64,000 nt of DNA from Pelodera strongyloides (GCA_036852015.1 JAANDG010000159.1:124001-188000); one strand, 5' to 3'. Positions 23,270 through 36,145 are shown, counted from the first letter of the stretch. The notes: generated from the sequence alone by a model not told the origin. Program-made: numbers and translations.

Positions 23270-24896
23270 CACTGAAAGTAAAGGGAATATGATTCTAATA
23301 TAATATTTGAGAGAAGATTACACGGAAAATATAAACAATACCCTTAGCTTCCGGTCCTAATTAGACATATCTCATCATCCTACATGTGACTTCTGACATT
23401 GTGGAATTTACTCTACTAACTGTTGCGGTAATGGAAAAGATATAGACTCAGCACATTAGAAGAAAAGGTTTCTTGAACGAAAATTTTATCTTGCCGCTGT
23501 GCTGCGAGCTAATAAGAACGAGAGTTATCTTTCAGCACCTCCGATAAGGCATTTTCTTTGTTTGTGCGTTAGCTCATTCATTCATCCGTTATCAAAAAAG
23601 AAAACGTGGATTACAAACAAGTGCCACCCAGAAGATAGTTTTGGTTGTTTCTCATTTTTTTATCTGCTTTAGCAGATCGCGCATATATGTTTTTTTTATC
23701 TAGGTATGCCAGTAGATCGGAAAATACAATAAAGTGTTCTGCAAAATTCTTATTAATTTTTGAGGAGAGTTAGAATGTGTCCTGCGATCGTAGTAAGTTA
23801 ATCATAATATATGCAAGTATTTGGTATGAAATTACATATTGGGTATTCAAACAACAAAATATAGTACATCACTGTTCAGCAAAGGATCCTTCTTAAAGGC
23901 ACTCTGAAAGGAGAGAAGGTTCTCTCGTTATCTTGTAGCATTTACTGTCGGCTTTTAAATAAAAAAGCGACCGAGCCCACTTTCCAGATAATTCCCATAA
24001 TCAGATGACTCTTCTTGGTTTTCTTGTCAATCCAGGAAACCAAAATTCATTACGGAGAAGGTATTGAAGAAATATTAGAGAAGTAATGTCCGCTTTGTGA
24101 AAGGTGTGATGAACATCTGTATGCATTTGAGTTGTCTGAACACCTTACCGGTGTGCGACAATCTTCCTGATCTATATGTTTTGAAGCCAGAACATTTTCT
24201 TCAAATTTTCCTTTGTGACTGGGGGTTTAGTCGAATTGTGCGGCATACAATCCGGGATAACGTTCTATGTGTGAGTGAGCGTTCAAGTTAAAAACGCTGT
24301 GGATCGGAAAGCCTTCTGACGAGAAGAAATTTTTGTAGAGCATTTACATGATCTGTAAACTATTAGAACAATTAAGCTGTCACATAATTCAAGCTCCGCC
24401 ATGCGAGCTAAAACTTTTGCACATGTAAAGCGTTTTATATATTTTGAAATTTTGAAATTGGTTTTCAAGTCGTTAACACTAGACTAAAGGCGAAAAAGTG
24501 CAAGTAGTTGAAAATTACGGTTTTTTTCTTGTAAACAAAGTCATAAACTGAGAGCATATAAAAGATGTATGCAGTAGTATGAAGGAAGCCCAGTGCGCAT
24601 AGTGTGCGCCGAACTCACTTCCACTTTCAAACACAAAATTAATACACTGGTTCAGCGTCTGTACTGCCTGTTCTATATATATACCAGTCGGCTACCGCCG
24701 CCTGAGGCGTCTTTCCAATATTCGCTGATGGTCGCTATGTTTCACTGGGCTATATCTATAAGTAGAGGCAACTCTTTCTCGCAAGAATAGTTTCCTGGGG
24801 AAAGAACTTAGTTTCTGTTGACTATATTTCTCCTAAATTGCCTGCAACTTGCTCTACTCTAGGACATCGAAAAAATTGCCAAAGCCTAAAAGCAGC

Positions 24897-25352
24897 TTAA
24901 AGGGAGAGGCCCATGAGAATAAAGCTTTACTCAATTTACTTGCACAGAACGTCCGGAATTTTAGAAATATTACTGTGAAAACCGCATGGTTTGAAGTCTG
25001 GTACTCGCAGAGTTATTCTCCGGCAAACAGTTCGGCCAGGTACCGTTGTCAGGATCAATTTTCGCGCTTTTAGGGCGCTTCTGTATTGGAAACGCCTCTT
25101 TATAATTTTGTAATGATCTATATTCGTTTGAACATTATTACGTTGAAAAAGAATGCAAGTGCACGGATATAAACCGTAAAAAATAATGTTTGTGTTGCTG
25201 ACTACGGTACCTGGTCGAACTGTTTAGCATAGAATATCTCTGCGAGTTCTAGATGCAAATTTATGCGGTTTTATCAGTAATATTTCTGAGATACCGGACA
25301 TTGTGCGCAAGTAAATTGAAGAAATTCTTTTTCTCATGGGCCTCTCCCTTTA
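24897..25352. mobile_element. TTAA-flanked foldback MITE, same family as 16441-16898
   Basis: The ends TTAAAGGGAGAGGCCCATGA and TCATGGGCCTCTCCCTTTAA are inverted and flanked by TTAA. The internal halves share GCACAGAACGTCCGG and diverge more than in the 16441 element, so this is probably an older copy. Confidence 0.8.
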
Positions 25353-25535
25353 ATATCGCGTGGCTGATACGCCGCAATGTTTCTCTGGGCTATATAAGTT
25401 AGGAGGAAACATTTCTATCCAAAGAGTCTCCAGTCTTTCTTTTTCTTTTTGAAACCCATACCAATATTGAACACGGGTTAGAACTTAGTTTCTGTTGACT
25501 ATATTCCTCCTAAATTGTCTGCAACTTGCTGGACT

Positions 25536-25960
25536 CTACAATTCTTCGAACTCATGACTGAGAACGAGCTTATGGATACTACTGTATAGTCGAAACGTAT
25601 TTATTGAGGAGTAGGACTGATACGGGCTTATGTGCTTTATCCACGGATAGACCAGGGGCACCCACGGCTCTCTGCTGGTACTAATCCTTGATGTCGGGGT
25701 ACACTCTGCGACACTGGTACACCACCACAACGTCCAAGGGCCACTCCAATGGGCCAGGGCACGGAAGAGAAGAAAGAGCAGATTAAGGTTCTGAGCAACC
25801 TAACAGTTATAAAGGTCCTGTCAGACCTGCAGTTTTAAGGGATCCGGCAAACCCAAAGCGAGACCTCGTTGGGTTCGCGAAGACAAAAGGCGGCTCCTAT
25901 TGAGCTAGGGAGATCGTATCTCAACCTTGTCTTTGTAGCGCATTGATCTAGCTTATATCT
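25536..25960 (-). other. GC-richer segment, possible LTR fragment
   Basis: This segment differs in composition from its neighbours. On the minus strand it has CTCCTCAATAAATACG, a poly(A)-signal-like word preceded by GC-rich sequence, as in some LTRs. No paired LTR or retroelement coding sequence is visible, so identification is tentative. Confidence 0.2.
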
Positions 25961-26394
25961 CACAGTATCGTATGCTAATCAGTCTATTATTTGTGCCACG
26001 TTCTGTAAACAATCGGTTTTTATGTATAATGGTAATTGGGTACGTTTCCTTCAGTTGTGACGATAGTCGCAACAACAATATCGAAAAAATTTCAAATCCT
26101 AAAAAAAGGAATGTGCCTGGATGATACGTCGCAATGTTTCGCTGGGCTATATAAGTTAGAAGCAAACATTTGTCCGAAGGAAATGGTTTCACTTTTGTTA
26201 TTTTCCTTTTGAAACCTACACCAATATCAAACACGGGGATATAACTTAGTTTCTGTTGACTATATTCCTCCTAAATAAGGACCGGCGCCACGGGGAACAT
26301 CAAGTTGAGCACACATCGATGGCATTGACAGGGAATTATTATAATTGCGAATATGCTTCTTGAATTGCATGGAACAGGGATCTCGGCCTACTTG

Positions 26395-27010
26395 TCGCAC
26401 AATCGCTCGAACGATACCCCGCAAGCATTCTGTATATGGCAGCCTTTGTAGCGTTCACTGGGCGTTCCGCAGTGGAGGTGCCCTGCAGTGGGTGTTCTTT
26501 GAACTCTATCGCTCGGCATGTACTCCGCGCCCTTGGTGTACATGCAAACTTTTGTGTGGTGCTCATGTGAGCGCTCCACAATGGCGTTGCACAGCAAGTG
26601 GATGTTCCTTGAACATTATCGCTCGGCCGATACTCCGCTTCCTTGGAGTATAATGCAACATTTTGTGTGGCATTCGAGTGAGCCATCCGCAATGGCGTTG
26701 GTGAGTTACGCAGTGAGTATATGCAGTCTGCGAGTGCGTAGCTTAGGGCTGGAATCTCGTAGGTTGATAATCTCACGTTGAAAGGCAATATGGAAAATTT
26801 TTGTAAAATAAGAGTAAATAAAGCTTTAGACGAAAAAGCGTGATTTCAAGTTTTCAAAATTGGTCGTTCTTTGAGTTTTGTGCCGTGAGTGTTCTTTGAA
26901 CCCTTTGTGCCGCAGAAACGCCCGAACGATACACCACACATATTCCACATATGCAGCCTTTTTTGGACGTTTGTGAGAGGGGCGCTCGGGAAGTGAGATG
27001 GCTCAGTGCA
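26395..27010. repeat. Degenerate ~110-bp tandem satellite
   Basis: Units begin near 26403, 26486, 26597 and 26887 and share CTTTGAAC/CTTGAAC, ATCGCTCG..GATACTCCGC, TTTTGTGTGG and CGCTCCACAATGGCGTTG. The long open frames on both strands here (149 codons on minus) come from the repeat and have no other support. Confidence 0.6.
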
Positions 27011-27258
27011 CGGGAACGTGAACTACTGAACCAATCCTACAACCTGAGCGTAACGCACATCATCCAAACACACAATCAATCAAACAAACAAACAAACAAA
27101 GCTCCCAACTTTATATAATAAGATATATATATATATATATGTGTATATATATATATAAGCAAGTGCTCATTGTCGATCATGGAGATATGACAAAAAGTTT
27201 CATATTAGTAGTAACAATCTTATGCAGGAGTAAGCATGAAAAACCGTTTGCTGACATT

Positions 27259-27692
27259 ACATCGCAGTCACTACAAAATCTTCGTTTTTCTTGGAGTTTA
27301 CTTGTATTTAGTAAAGAATAGAGACAAATTCTTTACCAAAACCGAATAATTTGATTTCCAACTCAGGGAGTGAACAAGTAGACAAGTAGTTCTACTTAAC
27401 TACCGCAGGATCACGAAACGTGTTCATACAGCTGCTTCCCGATCGTGAGTATGCAAAATATTTCGGATAATATCTGCATATTATATGTTTACATATAGTG
27501 CACAGGTCTGCAGACATATCACTACACGTTTCATAAGCCCGCGGTAGTTTAGTAGAACTACTTTTCTACTTGTTCATTCCCTGAGTTGAAATTCAAATTA
27601 TTAGGTTTTGTTAAAGTATTTTTCTTTAATCTTTACTAAATACAAGTAAACTCGAAGCAAAATGATGATTTTGTAGTGACTGCGATCCTTTA
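27259..27692. mobile_element. Foldback MITE (ATCGCAGTCACTAC type), left end truncated
   Basis: Left half ATCGCAGTCACTACAAAATC and right half ...GTAGTGACTGCGATCCTTTAA are inverted repeats, with TTAA only at the right. The intact relative at 34202-34641 starts TTAAAGGATCGCAGTCACT, so TTAAAGG is missing here at the left. It occupies the same paralogous site as the unrelated MITE at 16441. Confidence 0.8.
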
Positions 27693-27870
27693 AGAGCAAA
27701 ATTACTACCAGTTTTTGATACGCATCGTGGACAACTGAATTCTTACGCATTTATGCTAAGTTACTCGAATTTTTCTTGATTTTTTTTTCTTCAAATTTTT
27801 GTTCTGCAGGCAGCATAAGAACGCAGGCATCCATGATACGTTTCAAGAACCGACCGAAATTTCGCTTTAA
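27689..27870. mobile_element. TTAA-flanked foldback MITE, paralogue of 16895-17076
   Basis: It begins TTAAGAGCAAAATTACTACC, contains TTTTTGATACGCATCGTGG, and ends GAAATTTCGCTTTAA. It shares the flanks and internal sequence of 16895-17076. Confidence 0.6.
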
Positions 27871-28214
27871 ACGGGATAAAGAATCTTCCGTTGTTTTTTT
27901 GTTGCTACACTCTATGCCAGCTTTACATTTTACGGGAGCAAGCAAATTAGTATTTCTTTATGAAAATTGTAGAACCAATTCAATTATCTTTCGTAAATTG
28001 AATTTGGCCGTTGGCTTGCGTTCTCAGAGCCGCACAGGAATTTTTGTACGGGTTTTGTATGAATTTGGTATTAAATTTTATTCCCACTTTCTACGTTTTC
28101 ATTGGTCTTTGTCTATGTTGGATAGCGAGTATCGCAGTGTCAAAAACATCATTCTGCATATTCCGCGCACTCCAAAGCCCACACTCGAAATAACAAGGAA
28201 ACTATTTTGTTGAA

Positions 28215-29660
28215 AAATTACTAAATACGTCTAACCTCCGACTTTTTGCTATTTACATAACTCTGAAAACTTTTTTTTCTTCGACTAATTGTGAAGTGAT
28301 GAGGCATTTTCTGCCATGCAATATTTCTGGCTCATTCCACAAATAAAATTCACACGTGTAGCTTTTTAGACCTTAGAGAATGATTTTATTATAGCATTAA
28401 GTGCCAATACTTTAAATGAGCGCTGTTGCAATGGCTTCAATTTATGTGGCTGTCTTCGGCGTTGCTTCAATCTGAATAGCGGCTCTACTTTTCATCATTT
28501 CATTTAGTCAAAACATTAAATTTAACAACGTAACATGATTTTAGTTTCATCAGACATGTTCACTGTAAAGCTTTTCACCCCAAGCTGCTCTGTTAATTCT
28601 TATTTAAGGTTTATTTAAAATGATCTCACACGTTCGAAACCTTTAATAACCTGTGAGATCACGGCGTTCCCCTTGGTAACCAGGCAAAAAAACTTCCATA
28701 AAACAGGTGGTAATTTGTGCACAAAATTAATGGGTTCGGGGCCAAAATTTCAGCTGTTTGGGCTTAAAAAAACGAAGGCGTTTGTGATTTTGCTCTGAAC
28801 AAGATCACAGCTTTCACTTTTAGAGTTTTCATTTGAATTAACACTTAAGTAAGGTCTACGTCCTGGACAATTTGCGTATAGTTAGTGTACCATTCCCATA
28901 AACATAGCATAACTACAAACTACATGACTAGTGTAAGACATCACAGAAAAACACAGCTAAAATGTGAAAGAAGCTTTATTTATAAAAAGTCCCATCTTTG
29001 TTTTTAAACTAGTTTTAAACTAGTCATGAAGGCTGCGTTACTTGTGTCGAAAAGGATTGATATAAGCAGTTCTTTCCTATTGAACACAGCTAAAATTTAA
29101 TTTGGTGGCATGGCAGTAACACGTGGGAGAACCCTTCTTGATGTTCTTTGAATATACAAATGTGTATTTCCTCAGTCTTTCATTTTCATGTGTTTGTTTA
29201 TTACTTTCGATAACCAAGTAAAAGTGGTAGAAATTTTTGTGTACGTCCTGAAGGTTATTATTTAGCAAAATAACTTGTATCCTAAACGCCTAAACCCTAG
29301 ATTATACCTATAAGTATTTCTTTAACTATTGTCAATTCTAATTTCCGTTTAATTTCGAACACAACCGTATGTGAAGAGCACTTTATAGGCCGAAGGCATA
29401 CAATTGAAAAATGTCTAAATCGGCGGACCAGCAAATCTTCCCGCAAAAACAATTGTGCTTCGAATTTTGGTGTGGTTAGTTAATTACAATTATCCTAAAG
29501 TTCCTTGCTAACAAAAAAAAATCCTGGGTCGCCTGGCATGTTTGGTAATGTGAAAAAACCGCACGCTATGGTAATAGCCACGCAAATGCATTCTGGAGGT
29601 TTCCAATAAATGTTGAAAATTAGTGTTTTGGAGAGAATTTTTTTAATTTTTCATATTGAT
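28215..29660. other. Region without a supported gene
   Basis: The 5' part (to about 28450) is the duplicate of 17420-17680. The rest is AT-rich. Short open frames exist, for example a 63-codon frame on minus at 29077-29268, but none has convincing paired splice sites or a start context. Confidence 0.5.
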
Positions 29661-29667
29661 TATGCAG

Positions 29668-32600
29668 ATTTGGTACAAAATTACGGTAGCATTGACACCG
29701 TGTTTTGAGATATTTGCAAACCTCCTTACACATGCAAACAATTTTACTAGTAATGTCCGGCGAGTGGGAAAAAGACAACACATTGTAGTTTATAGAAAAC
29801 CAAAACTTCATGAGAAATGGGGGAACCATTTGGTGAGGGATTTCGATATACAGTGATCCAAATGATTTGACGGCCAACTTATAAAAAATGGTCTCCACAG
29901 TCCATGTTTAATCCTTAGTGGTTGTCAATTGGTTGGTATCCGGTCTCCAAATGGTTTCTCTGAATCAGTGAGGTCGTTTTCCTGTGTTCCTAACTCCAAA
30001 TCTTTCAGAGGCCTACTTTTCTCCGGGGGTTATTGCCAATTTCATTGTGACAATTATCCGAATTGTTGTCTGCGTCTTCGTCCTTTTGCTTGGAATCAAA
30101 ATGCCTCCAGATTTTATGCGCACCGTAACCATGGCCATCTTCATACCAGTTGGAGCCGGAGAGGTGGCTACTTTGGATTAATATCATAAAATATAGGCAA
30201 TGGACCCCTTTACCGCAAAAAACCGAAGTGCGCGAACCGCGACGCGAGCAAACAATGGTTTCTCAAAGTATCGTGCAGCACTGAACTAGTCACGTCACAA
30301 TTGTTAATTGCTTCTCTGAGCTCTAACCAAGACTTCTCAATTTCAAAACCATTTTTCTATTGCCATTAGAGACCAGTAATTTCGCTTTTGCTCGGCATAT
30401 ACGGCCATATATTCCGAAAAAATAATTCAAATAAGGAAACTAATTGTTTGCTAATTAAGGTGTTCAATTTCTACCAGGAAGTGGTGACATATCTCAATTA
30501 CTTCCAAACCACAAACGAGTTTCAATTGTAAGTTTTGTATAACAACCCATTCACAACTTCTGTTTTTCAATATCCGAAAACGAACTAGCGTAAAGTTTGT
30601 AGGAAGCCAAACCATTTGTATGAAACCTCTCATGTCAAACCATTCTAGCACTGTATCACAAGCCCGCGTAAAATTGGCACACTTAGATCTCTTATAATTT
30701 GCTTCACTTCAGGAGCTACATCTCATGGAATGATAAAATCCAATACGTGTTTTATGATTACATTCACTACGATTTCATGATAATGATCATCATTGGCCTC
30801 TATTGCTCGCATTTGTGTATTAAAGATGACGAGTCGATCTTTGTATTTCCTGTGAAGTAAGTTAGTCTTTGCTTTCTAATGTGCAGTAGGAGTAGCTAGG
30901 CATACTGTACTGCAGTACTACCACATAACGATATGACAAGAGGTTTTTGAAAAGTGTGCTAGACATTTAATGCTGTTTATCACACGGGAACTTTTTTCTG
31001 CGTCTCTGCCTTTCCCAAGTTAAAAACTATCTCTTTTCCGCGGACGCGGTTACGTATTTCCGCGCTGCGCGCATGAGAACGTAGCTCCACAAAATGTGCG
31101 CTAACAGTCAAATGATATGGATAGAAATGTGTTTAAATGTTCACATCAGATTCATAAGTAATGTACTTTAATTTAGAACAATTGTCATAGTCCTGCAAAT
31201 CGTCCCACTGTTTCTGTGTCTTCTGCGAATGGTGCCCGGCCAAGAAAATGAAAACGTTGTGGTCAAGGTGCTGTGTAGTGATTTACAAAGTTATTTGAAA
31301 AGCTTATTATTTTAAAATGTTAATAACTTAATTTACATAGTTTATCAGCAAGTATATGATTCCAGGTGATTCTCATAGTGTCGAAGTTCACCACGTTTAT
31401 TTGCTTCCTTACAATCACCGGACAAGCTATTCATGTGAGTTTAAATTAGTTACTTATTCTAATAGAATACTCTAATTGGATACGCCGCCTTTGGCCTCCA
31501 ATCAGACCAAATAAACGTCAAATTATCTTTTTATGTTCCTGATGAGAACCAGACAGCTTTGTCTTCAAACACTCTTTTAGCAAAAGCAATTTTTTTTAGC
31601 ACTCAAAAGCTGTCCAAACAGTTTCGTCTAGTTTTGTTTTGGACCGGGCTGCAATTGTTTCTTTCATTGGGTAAAAAACTGATTACGAATGTATTTCAGT
31701 CCCTCTACTTGGTGTCCAAAGAATTACCATATGACCATGCGGTATGCACTGATATGCAAATTCGAGATGCTAGAAGTCGACTGTCCTGGTTTCTGGTCTA
31801 CTTGGTCATACCGTATATATCGCTGATCCCTTTCTTTTGTAAGTTAAGATGTCCGAATATTGGTCAGACACGTTGGTGTAGCGGTTTACGCTAACGTTTC
31901 ACGCAGCCCTGTATCAGACGACAATGTTTCTTGCTTCAATAGTTTCATAATTCCGTGCACAAATATTTTCACGAATAGAAGCTTCATAGTAAATGTGCGC
32001 ATTAGCCCTACAAAATAATAAGACCACTACCAATCCACATTCTCAACAACAGTGTGTATCTATACGGTACAAACTCATAGGTAAACTGCGAAACCTAAAT
32101 AATTTTCCATTTAGTGGATTGCATCATTTGGACGATCGAACAATCAAGTGGAACTCACGCAGTCGACGTTCTTAACGGGGAACTCGTTGAAGGGGAAGTA
32201 ACACCCATAATGCAGTGGCAGGTGAGAAGTTGTTTCAAATCATCAAAGTGGCGTAAGCAAAAAGTTACTTTGAATTACTGTATTTTTGCAGCTAGAGGGA
32301 CGAGAATTTCAGAAAAGTAGTTGATTCTACTCAGGTAGCTCAAAAAAATCTGGTATAGTTATATCGCTTGGCCCTGACTTGAACCCATTAGCTTTGATGT
32401 GAAACCCAGTACAACCTGAAGTTCTGCGAACACATGCCTTCAAATCCTCACCCAGGGAAGCCCTGCAAACCCTGTGTAATTTGTGGAATAATACCGCTAT
32501 GCTGTATAAATCTAGTACAAATTTCAGATAATTCTGGGTATGCTCCAGTTCATGGTCCATTACTACCGTCCAACATGGCTGGTCATCCTAACTTGCTTCT

Positions 32601-32680
32601 TCCTTCCCCCGTACAGAAGGGCTGTGCCCTTGTTGTGCTGTTGCTGTCCATGCTGTCCGACGATTCAGGTGACCTTTTAG
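29668..32680 (+). CDS. Multi-pass membrane protein (10 exons predicted)
   Basis: Exons: 29668-29832, a 13-nt microexon 29919-29931 (inferred from phase), 30009-30163, 30478-30527, 30713-30856, 31177-31267, 31366-31434, 31700-31838, 32115-32221 and 32528-32680. All have AG acceptors and GT donors, phases agree throughout, and they sum to 362 codons with stop. The 5' start lies upstream and is not identified. Hydrophobic segments: VIANFIVTIIRIVVCVFVLLL, FMIMIIIGLYC, IVIVLQIVPLFLCLL, VILIVSKFTTFICFL, FLVYLVIPYISLIPFF and a final IILGMLQFMV...LVILTCFFL. A cysteine cluster (CCCCPCCP) lies at the C-terminus, a likely palmitoylation or membrane-edge motif. Clustered cysteines beside a membrane helix also occur in OST-alpha/TMEM184 proteins, but I do not recognise the rest. 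A poly(A) signal AATAAA lies at 32797. Confidence 0.6.
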
Positions 32681-32699
32681 TTTTAAATATAATTGCGAT

Positions 32700-34200
32700 A
32701 ATTAGCGGTGATTATCTGACCTAACAACCCAAAAGATAGATTTTGTTTATAAAGAAAGGTTTTATTTTATTGTGAATCTTTTTCCTCGTTCTCACAAATA
32801 AATCAGTGAAAAATGCCAGCGGCTATTCATGTATTTACTCTATTTATTTGTTTTTTTTTTGTGTTTATGCCCAAGCTATTTTAAAACTTATTAGTTAACA
32901 TCCATTTAGGTGGAACCACTGCCGCGAAAGACTCGCGAACTATCCAATATGTACAAAAATTCGGAATAAATTTCGGAAACCTCGTGTGAAAATATCAAGA
33001 AACTCCCTGCAATAATAACAAAGTCTTTTGGTCATTTAGCACTCTGGATCTCATTTTGATCTCAACGAACCTTGTTCTAGAAACATTAATATTCATATAA
33101 TGATGACACACCCGTCTTGTTGTAAACTACAACATGAGCATGTCAAGTCAAGCAAGGGAACATGTTTTCTTCAACCCTGTGATCATTAGTTACAGTACTT
33201 TTTTAACTTTACGTAATAGGTTTACGCTTTGTGATTGCTAGTACATAATTGCTAATTATGCGCGTTCTAATAGCAATTAGAGTCCTAACGAGATGGCGAA
33301 AGCAATTATGTGACGTTATTTTCTGTACATTTCGGTGAGCAGTTTTTATTGAATTATTGTGTTAGTAGATCTATATTTACGAATATCTATAGGAATGTTG
33401 TCATGAGACAAAATAGAACAGACCCTTGTGCACTTTACCCTTAGCCTTGTTTTTAGTGACTTTAAGTGGGAAAACCATGTATGGTACAATATTTTTTTAC
33501 ATAATGTTAGGTAAACGTTTCATTAACTCACAGCCCATGGTCTGTGCACCAATTATGTCAAATTATGTGCCAAGCTACACTTTTGGGAGCCATAATTTCT
33601 CTGTGACGAATTATTATAGCAAACACTGAAGTTTATTACAAATTCCTTCATGTCTACATTACATTGTTTTGTTTGTAACAAAATTTCTTGTTTAATTGTT
33701 CAGTTACACGAGAGAAAAACTACGGTGTAAATTTCTGATATTACATCTGAGTATTTCTTCAGTCTAATAAAATAGCTCGTGAGCCTGATCCTCCGTTTAC
33801 TTTTTGCAAATAGAAATTTTTTTCTACACTGGGTCCCATATCAGTAGTATTTCATACGAGTACAGTCTACGTAGTGTATCAGTTATTAGTTAACTTTAAC
33901 TAACTTATTGGCTTATTAATTAACTTGTTCTAAATTGTTTCATTTTCTATTTTGAATGTATATGCTGAACATGCTCCAGTATGATTATTGTATTACAGTA
34001 TTCGTTGTGCTGTCCTGTGGGTACTGTAAAAGCACCAGATTATATACGTCAGGGCGCAGAATTTTGAATTTTTGCTTCCTTCAACGTGATAATTTGCCTT
34101 TTTGCTAAACTGGCAGGTGTAATTTAGTAATTATACAAGTTAATTGTTAACCTATAATAAAAGTGTTGCTGATCAGTGAGAAATCTTTTTTTTTTCACTG
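32700..34200. other. Intergenic region
   Basis: AT-rich sequence after the poly(A) signal at 32797-32802. A 67-codon open frame at 33426-33629 begins with hydrophobic residues but has no splice or family support. Nothing else is supportable. Confidence 0.5.
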
Positions 34201-34201
34201 C

Positions 34202-34641
34202 TTAAAGGATCGCAGTCACTACAAAATCGTCGTTTTTCTTCGAGTTTACTTGGATTTAGTAAAGAATAGAGACAAATACTTTACCAAAACCGAATAATTT
34301 GAATTCCAACTCAGGGAGTGAACAAGTAGAAAAGTAGTTCTACTTAACTACCGCAGGACTACGAAACGTGTTCATACAGCTGCTTCCCGATCGGGAGTAT
34401 GCAAATTATTTCGGCAAATATCTGCATATTATATCTTTACATATACTGCAAGGGTCTGCAGGCATATCACTACACGTTTCATAATCCCGCGGTAGTTAAG
34501 TAGAACTACTTTTCTACTTGTTCACCCCCTGATTTGGAATTCAAATTATTCGGTTTTGGTAAAGTATTTTTCTTTATTCTTTACTAAATTCAAGTAAACT
34601 CGAAGTAAAATGATGATTTTGGAGTGACTGCGATCCTTTAA
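34202..34641. mobile_element. TTAA-flanked foldback MITE (TTAAAGGATCGCAGTCACT end type)
   Basis: Complete element with both TTAA-bearing ends: left TTAAAGGATCGCAGTCACT, right AGTGACTGCGATCCTTTAA. It contains inverted CTACCGCAGGACTACG / GCGGTAGTTAAGTAG blocks. It is the intact relative of 27259-27692. Confidence 0.88.
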
Positions 34642-34723
34642 TTGTTTTAATTGCAACTGGAGGAAAACAATGCACATGGCTCGTTGTCACTCTAATAATG
34701 AATTCTATTATTTTGAGTGGTTC

Positions 34724-35238
34724 TTAGAAAAAGGGACCAAATCTCCAAAAAATTGCACTTGTTTGTTGCATGGGATATATTATGTGTTGATTAAACATTG
34801 TTAACATAACATTATTACGAACATAAAATGTCGCACAAGTTATGTCAAGGCAATAACACAATATGTTGTCTTCAAATGGACCGAAGTGATTTTCTTGTAA
34901 GAGCACATAGAATACTTGCCACATATCAAGAAACTGCAGAGTACGTTATATATAAGTAATACTGTAATTTTCTAATGAACTGAATTATCAGGTGTCGCTG
35001 CCTCTCCCTGCCTCAAAGTGTTTCACTTAAAAAAAACATGAAAATCACCTTTCCCGGAGCTTGATTGCCGTCGAAGACAAGAACAAAAAATTGTGTGTGG
35101 ATAGATAAAGTGAGAAAAAACTGAAAATTGAAAATTGAAAGGTGAAAAACGACAACGTGGACCGTGTCCGGTTGAGACATAAAATATTGCTGGGATGAAC
35201 AAAAGCTCTGGCTTGAACTACTTATATCTTCAGTGAAA
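34724..35238 (-). CDS. Candidate three-exon 3' end of an unrecognised gene
   Basis: Exons 35238-35163 (FTEDISSSSQSFCSS...), 35120-35049 (FFVLVFDGNQAPGK, ending AAG|GTGATT) and 34933-34724 (starting after CTCTGCAG with FLDMWQVFYVLLQENHFGPF, ending in TAA). The joins are in phase and the amino-acid composition looks protein-like. The upstream exon is not found, since the open stretch at 35400-35650 is out of phase. No family recognised. Confidence 0.35.
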
Positions 35239-35834
35239 CTGCGATTTTCCATAACAAAAGTATAGGTTACATGACATTCAGGAGTTCTACAATATATTCG
35301 GTGAAAAGTTTTCCAGGCTAATAATCTAACGTTTTTGAGCTAGTAGGATGAAAAACTTGGGGAGCGGATGTGTCAAATTTATTTCAGACACATTTACCTA
35401 ACCATGAACAAAATACTCTGCGCTTTTCAATTTAAAAACGAACTCCACATCGTGCGCAACAAAGACAAGATGATGTGATGGTAGAGCTAATACAAAATAC
35501 ATTCGTAAGACGGTAATACAGTCTAGTACAACCAGCATAACCCTTGCCATTGATCCTTGAACTTGAACTTGAAGGTATATGGCACAATAGATGAAAAAAG
35601 TTACTTTGAAAAAACACTGATTGTGAGCTGGAAAATGCTCGTTTACAGACAATCATAAATCAGTTTACACGGTTTGCCCTTTTTACGCCACCACATAATG
35701 ATATGACGTTCATGTTTATGTATTCCTGGTTTTTCTTGACATTCCGGATCTTGTCATAGAAAGCGAGATGGGGGCGAATTTAAAGCGATGTGTTGAGAAG
35801 TACAAGAGAGAGAGGGAGGAGGAGAGAAAAGAGA

Positions 35835-36145
35835 GAGAGAGAGAGACAGAGAGACAGAGAGACAGAGAGACAGAGAGACAGAGAGACAGAGAGACAGAGA
35901 GACAGAGAGACAGAGAGACAGAGAGACAGAGAGACAGAGAGACAGAGAGACAGAGAGACAGAGAGACAGAGAGACAGAGAGACAGAGAGACAGAGAGACA
36001 GAGAGACAGAGAGACAGAGAGACAGAGAGACAGAGAGACAGAGAGACAGAGAGACAGAGAGACAGAGAGACAGAGAGAGACAGAGAGAGAGAGAGAGAAG
36101 AGAGAGAGAAAGAGAGAAGAGGAGAGAGAGAGAGAGAGAGGGGGA
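35835..36145. repeat. (GACAGAGA)n microsatellite with purine-rich flanks
   Basis: About 28 copies of the octamer GACAGAGA run from about 35845 to 36080, followed by irregular GA/GAGG tracts. Polypurine on the plus strand. The 125-188-codon frames across it (Arg-Asp-Arg-Glu or Ser-Leu repeats) are artefacts. Confidence 0.97.

Larger units (their letters stand above)
20150..24890. repeat. Segmental duplication unit 3 (zinc-finger gene plus flanks)
   Basis: Collinear with 5390-10500: it contains the pseudo-membrane block (20150-20600), the zinc-finger gene, the upstream block (23275-23620), the 23870-24290 block and the 24330-24700 block. An A43 run at about 20681-20723 replaces part of the region homologous to the copy 1 terminal exon. 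Confidence 0.75.
24725..26280. repeat. Three copies of a ~150-bp interspersed block
   Basis: Blocks at about 24725-24865, 25365-25540 and 26125-26280 share GCAATGTTTC...GGGCTATAT...CTTAGTTTCTGTTGACTATATTCCTCCTAAAT. They are separated by a foldback element (24897-25352) and a GC-richer segment. No coding support. Confidence 0.65.

Noticed and set aside
26339..26788. A 149-codon minus frame and overlapping plus frames
   Set aside because: They fall on a degenerate ~110-bp satellite. Frames on both strands, no splice sites and no family.
27776..28213. A 145-codon plus frame with a paralogue at 17098
   Set aside because: The paralogue is shorter at the 5' end, substitutions are not conservative, and a second frame is open in both copies.
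31870..31935. tRNA-like sequence GGTGTAGCGGTTTACGC
   Set aside because: It has an A-box but no B-box and no T arm, so it is too weak to annotate.
32292..32321. Alternative terminal exon after 32221 of the membrane-protein gene (LEGREFQKSS then stop)
   Set aside because: It has a good TTTTTGCAG acceptor and is in frame, but the exon at 32528 joins in phase and adds a clear membrane segment. I keep it only as a possible alternative end.
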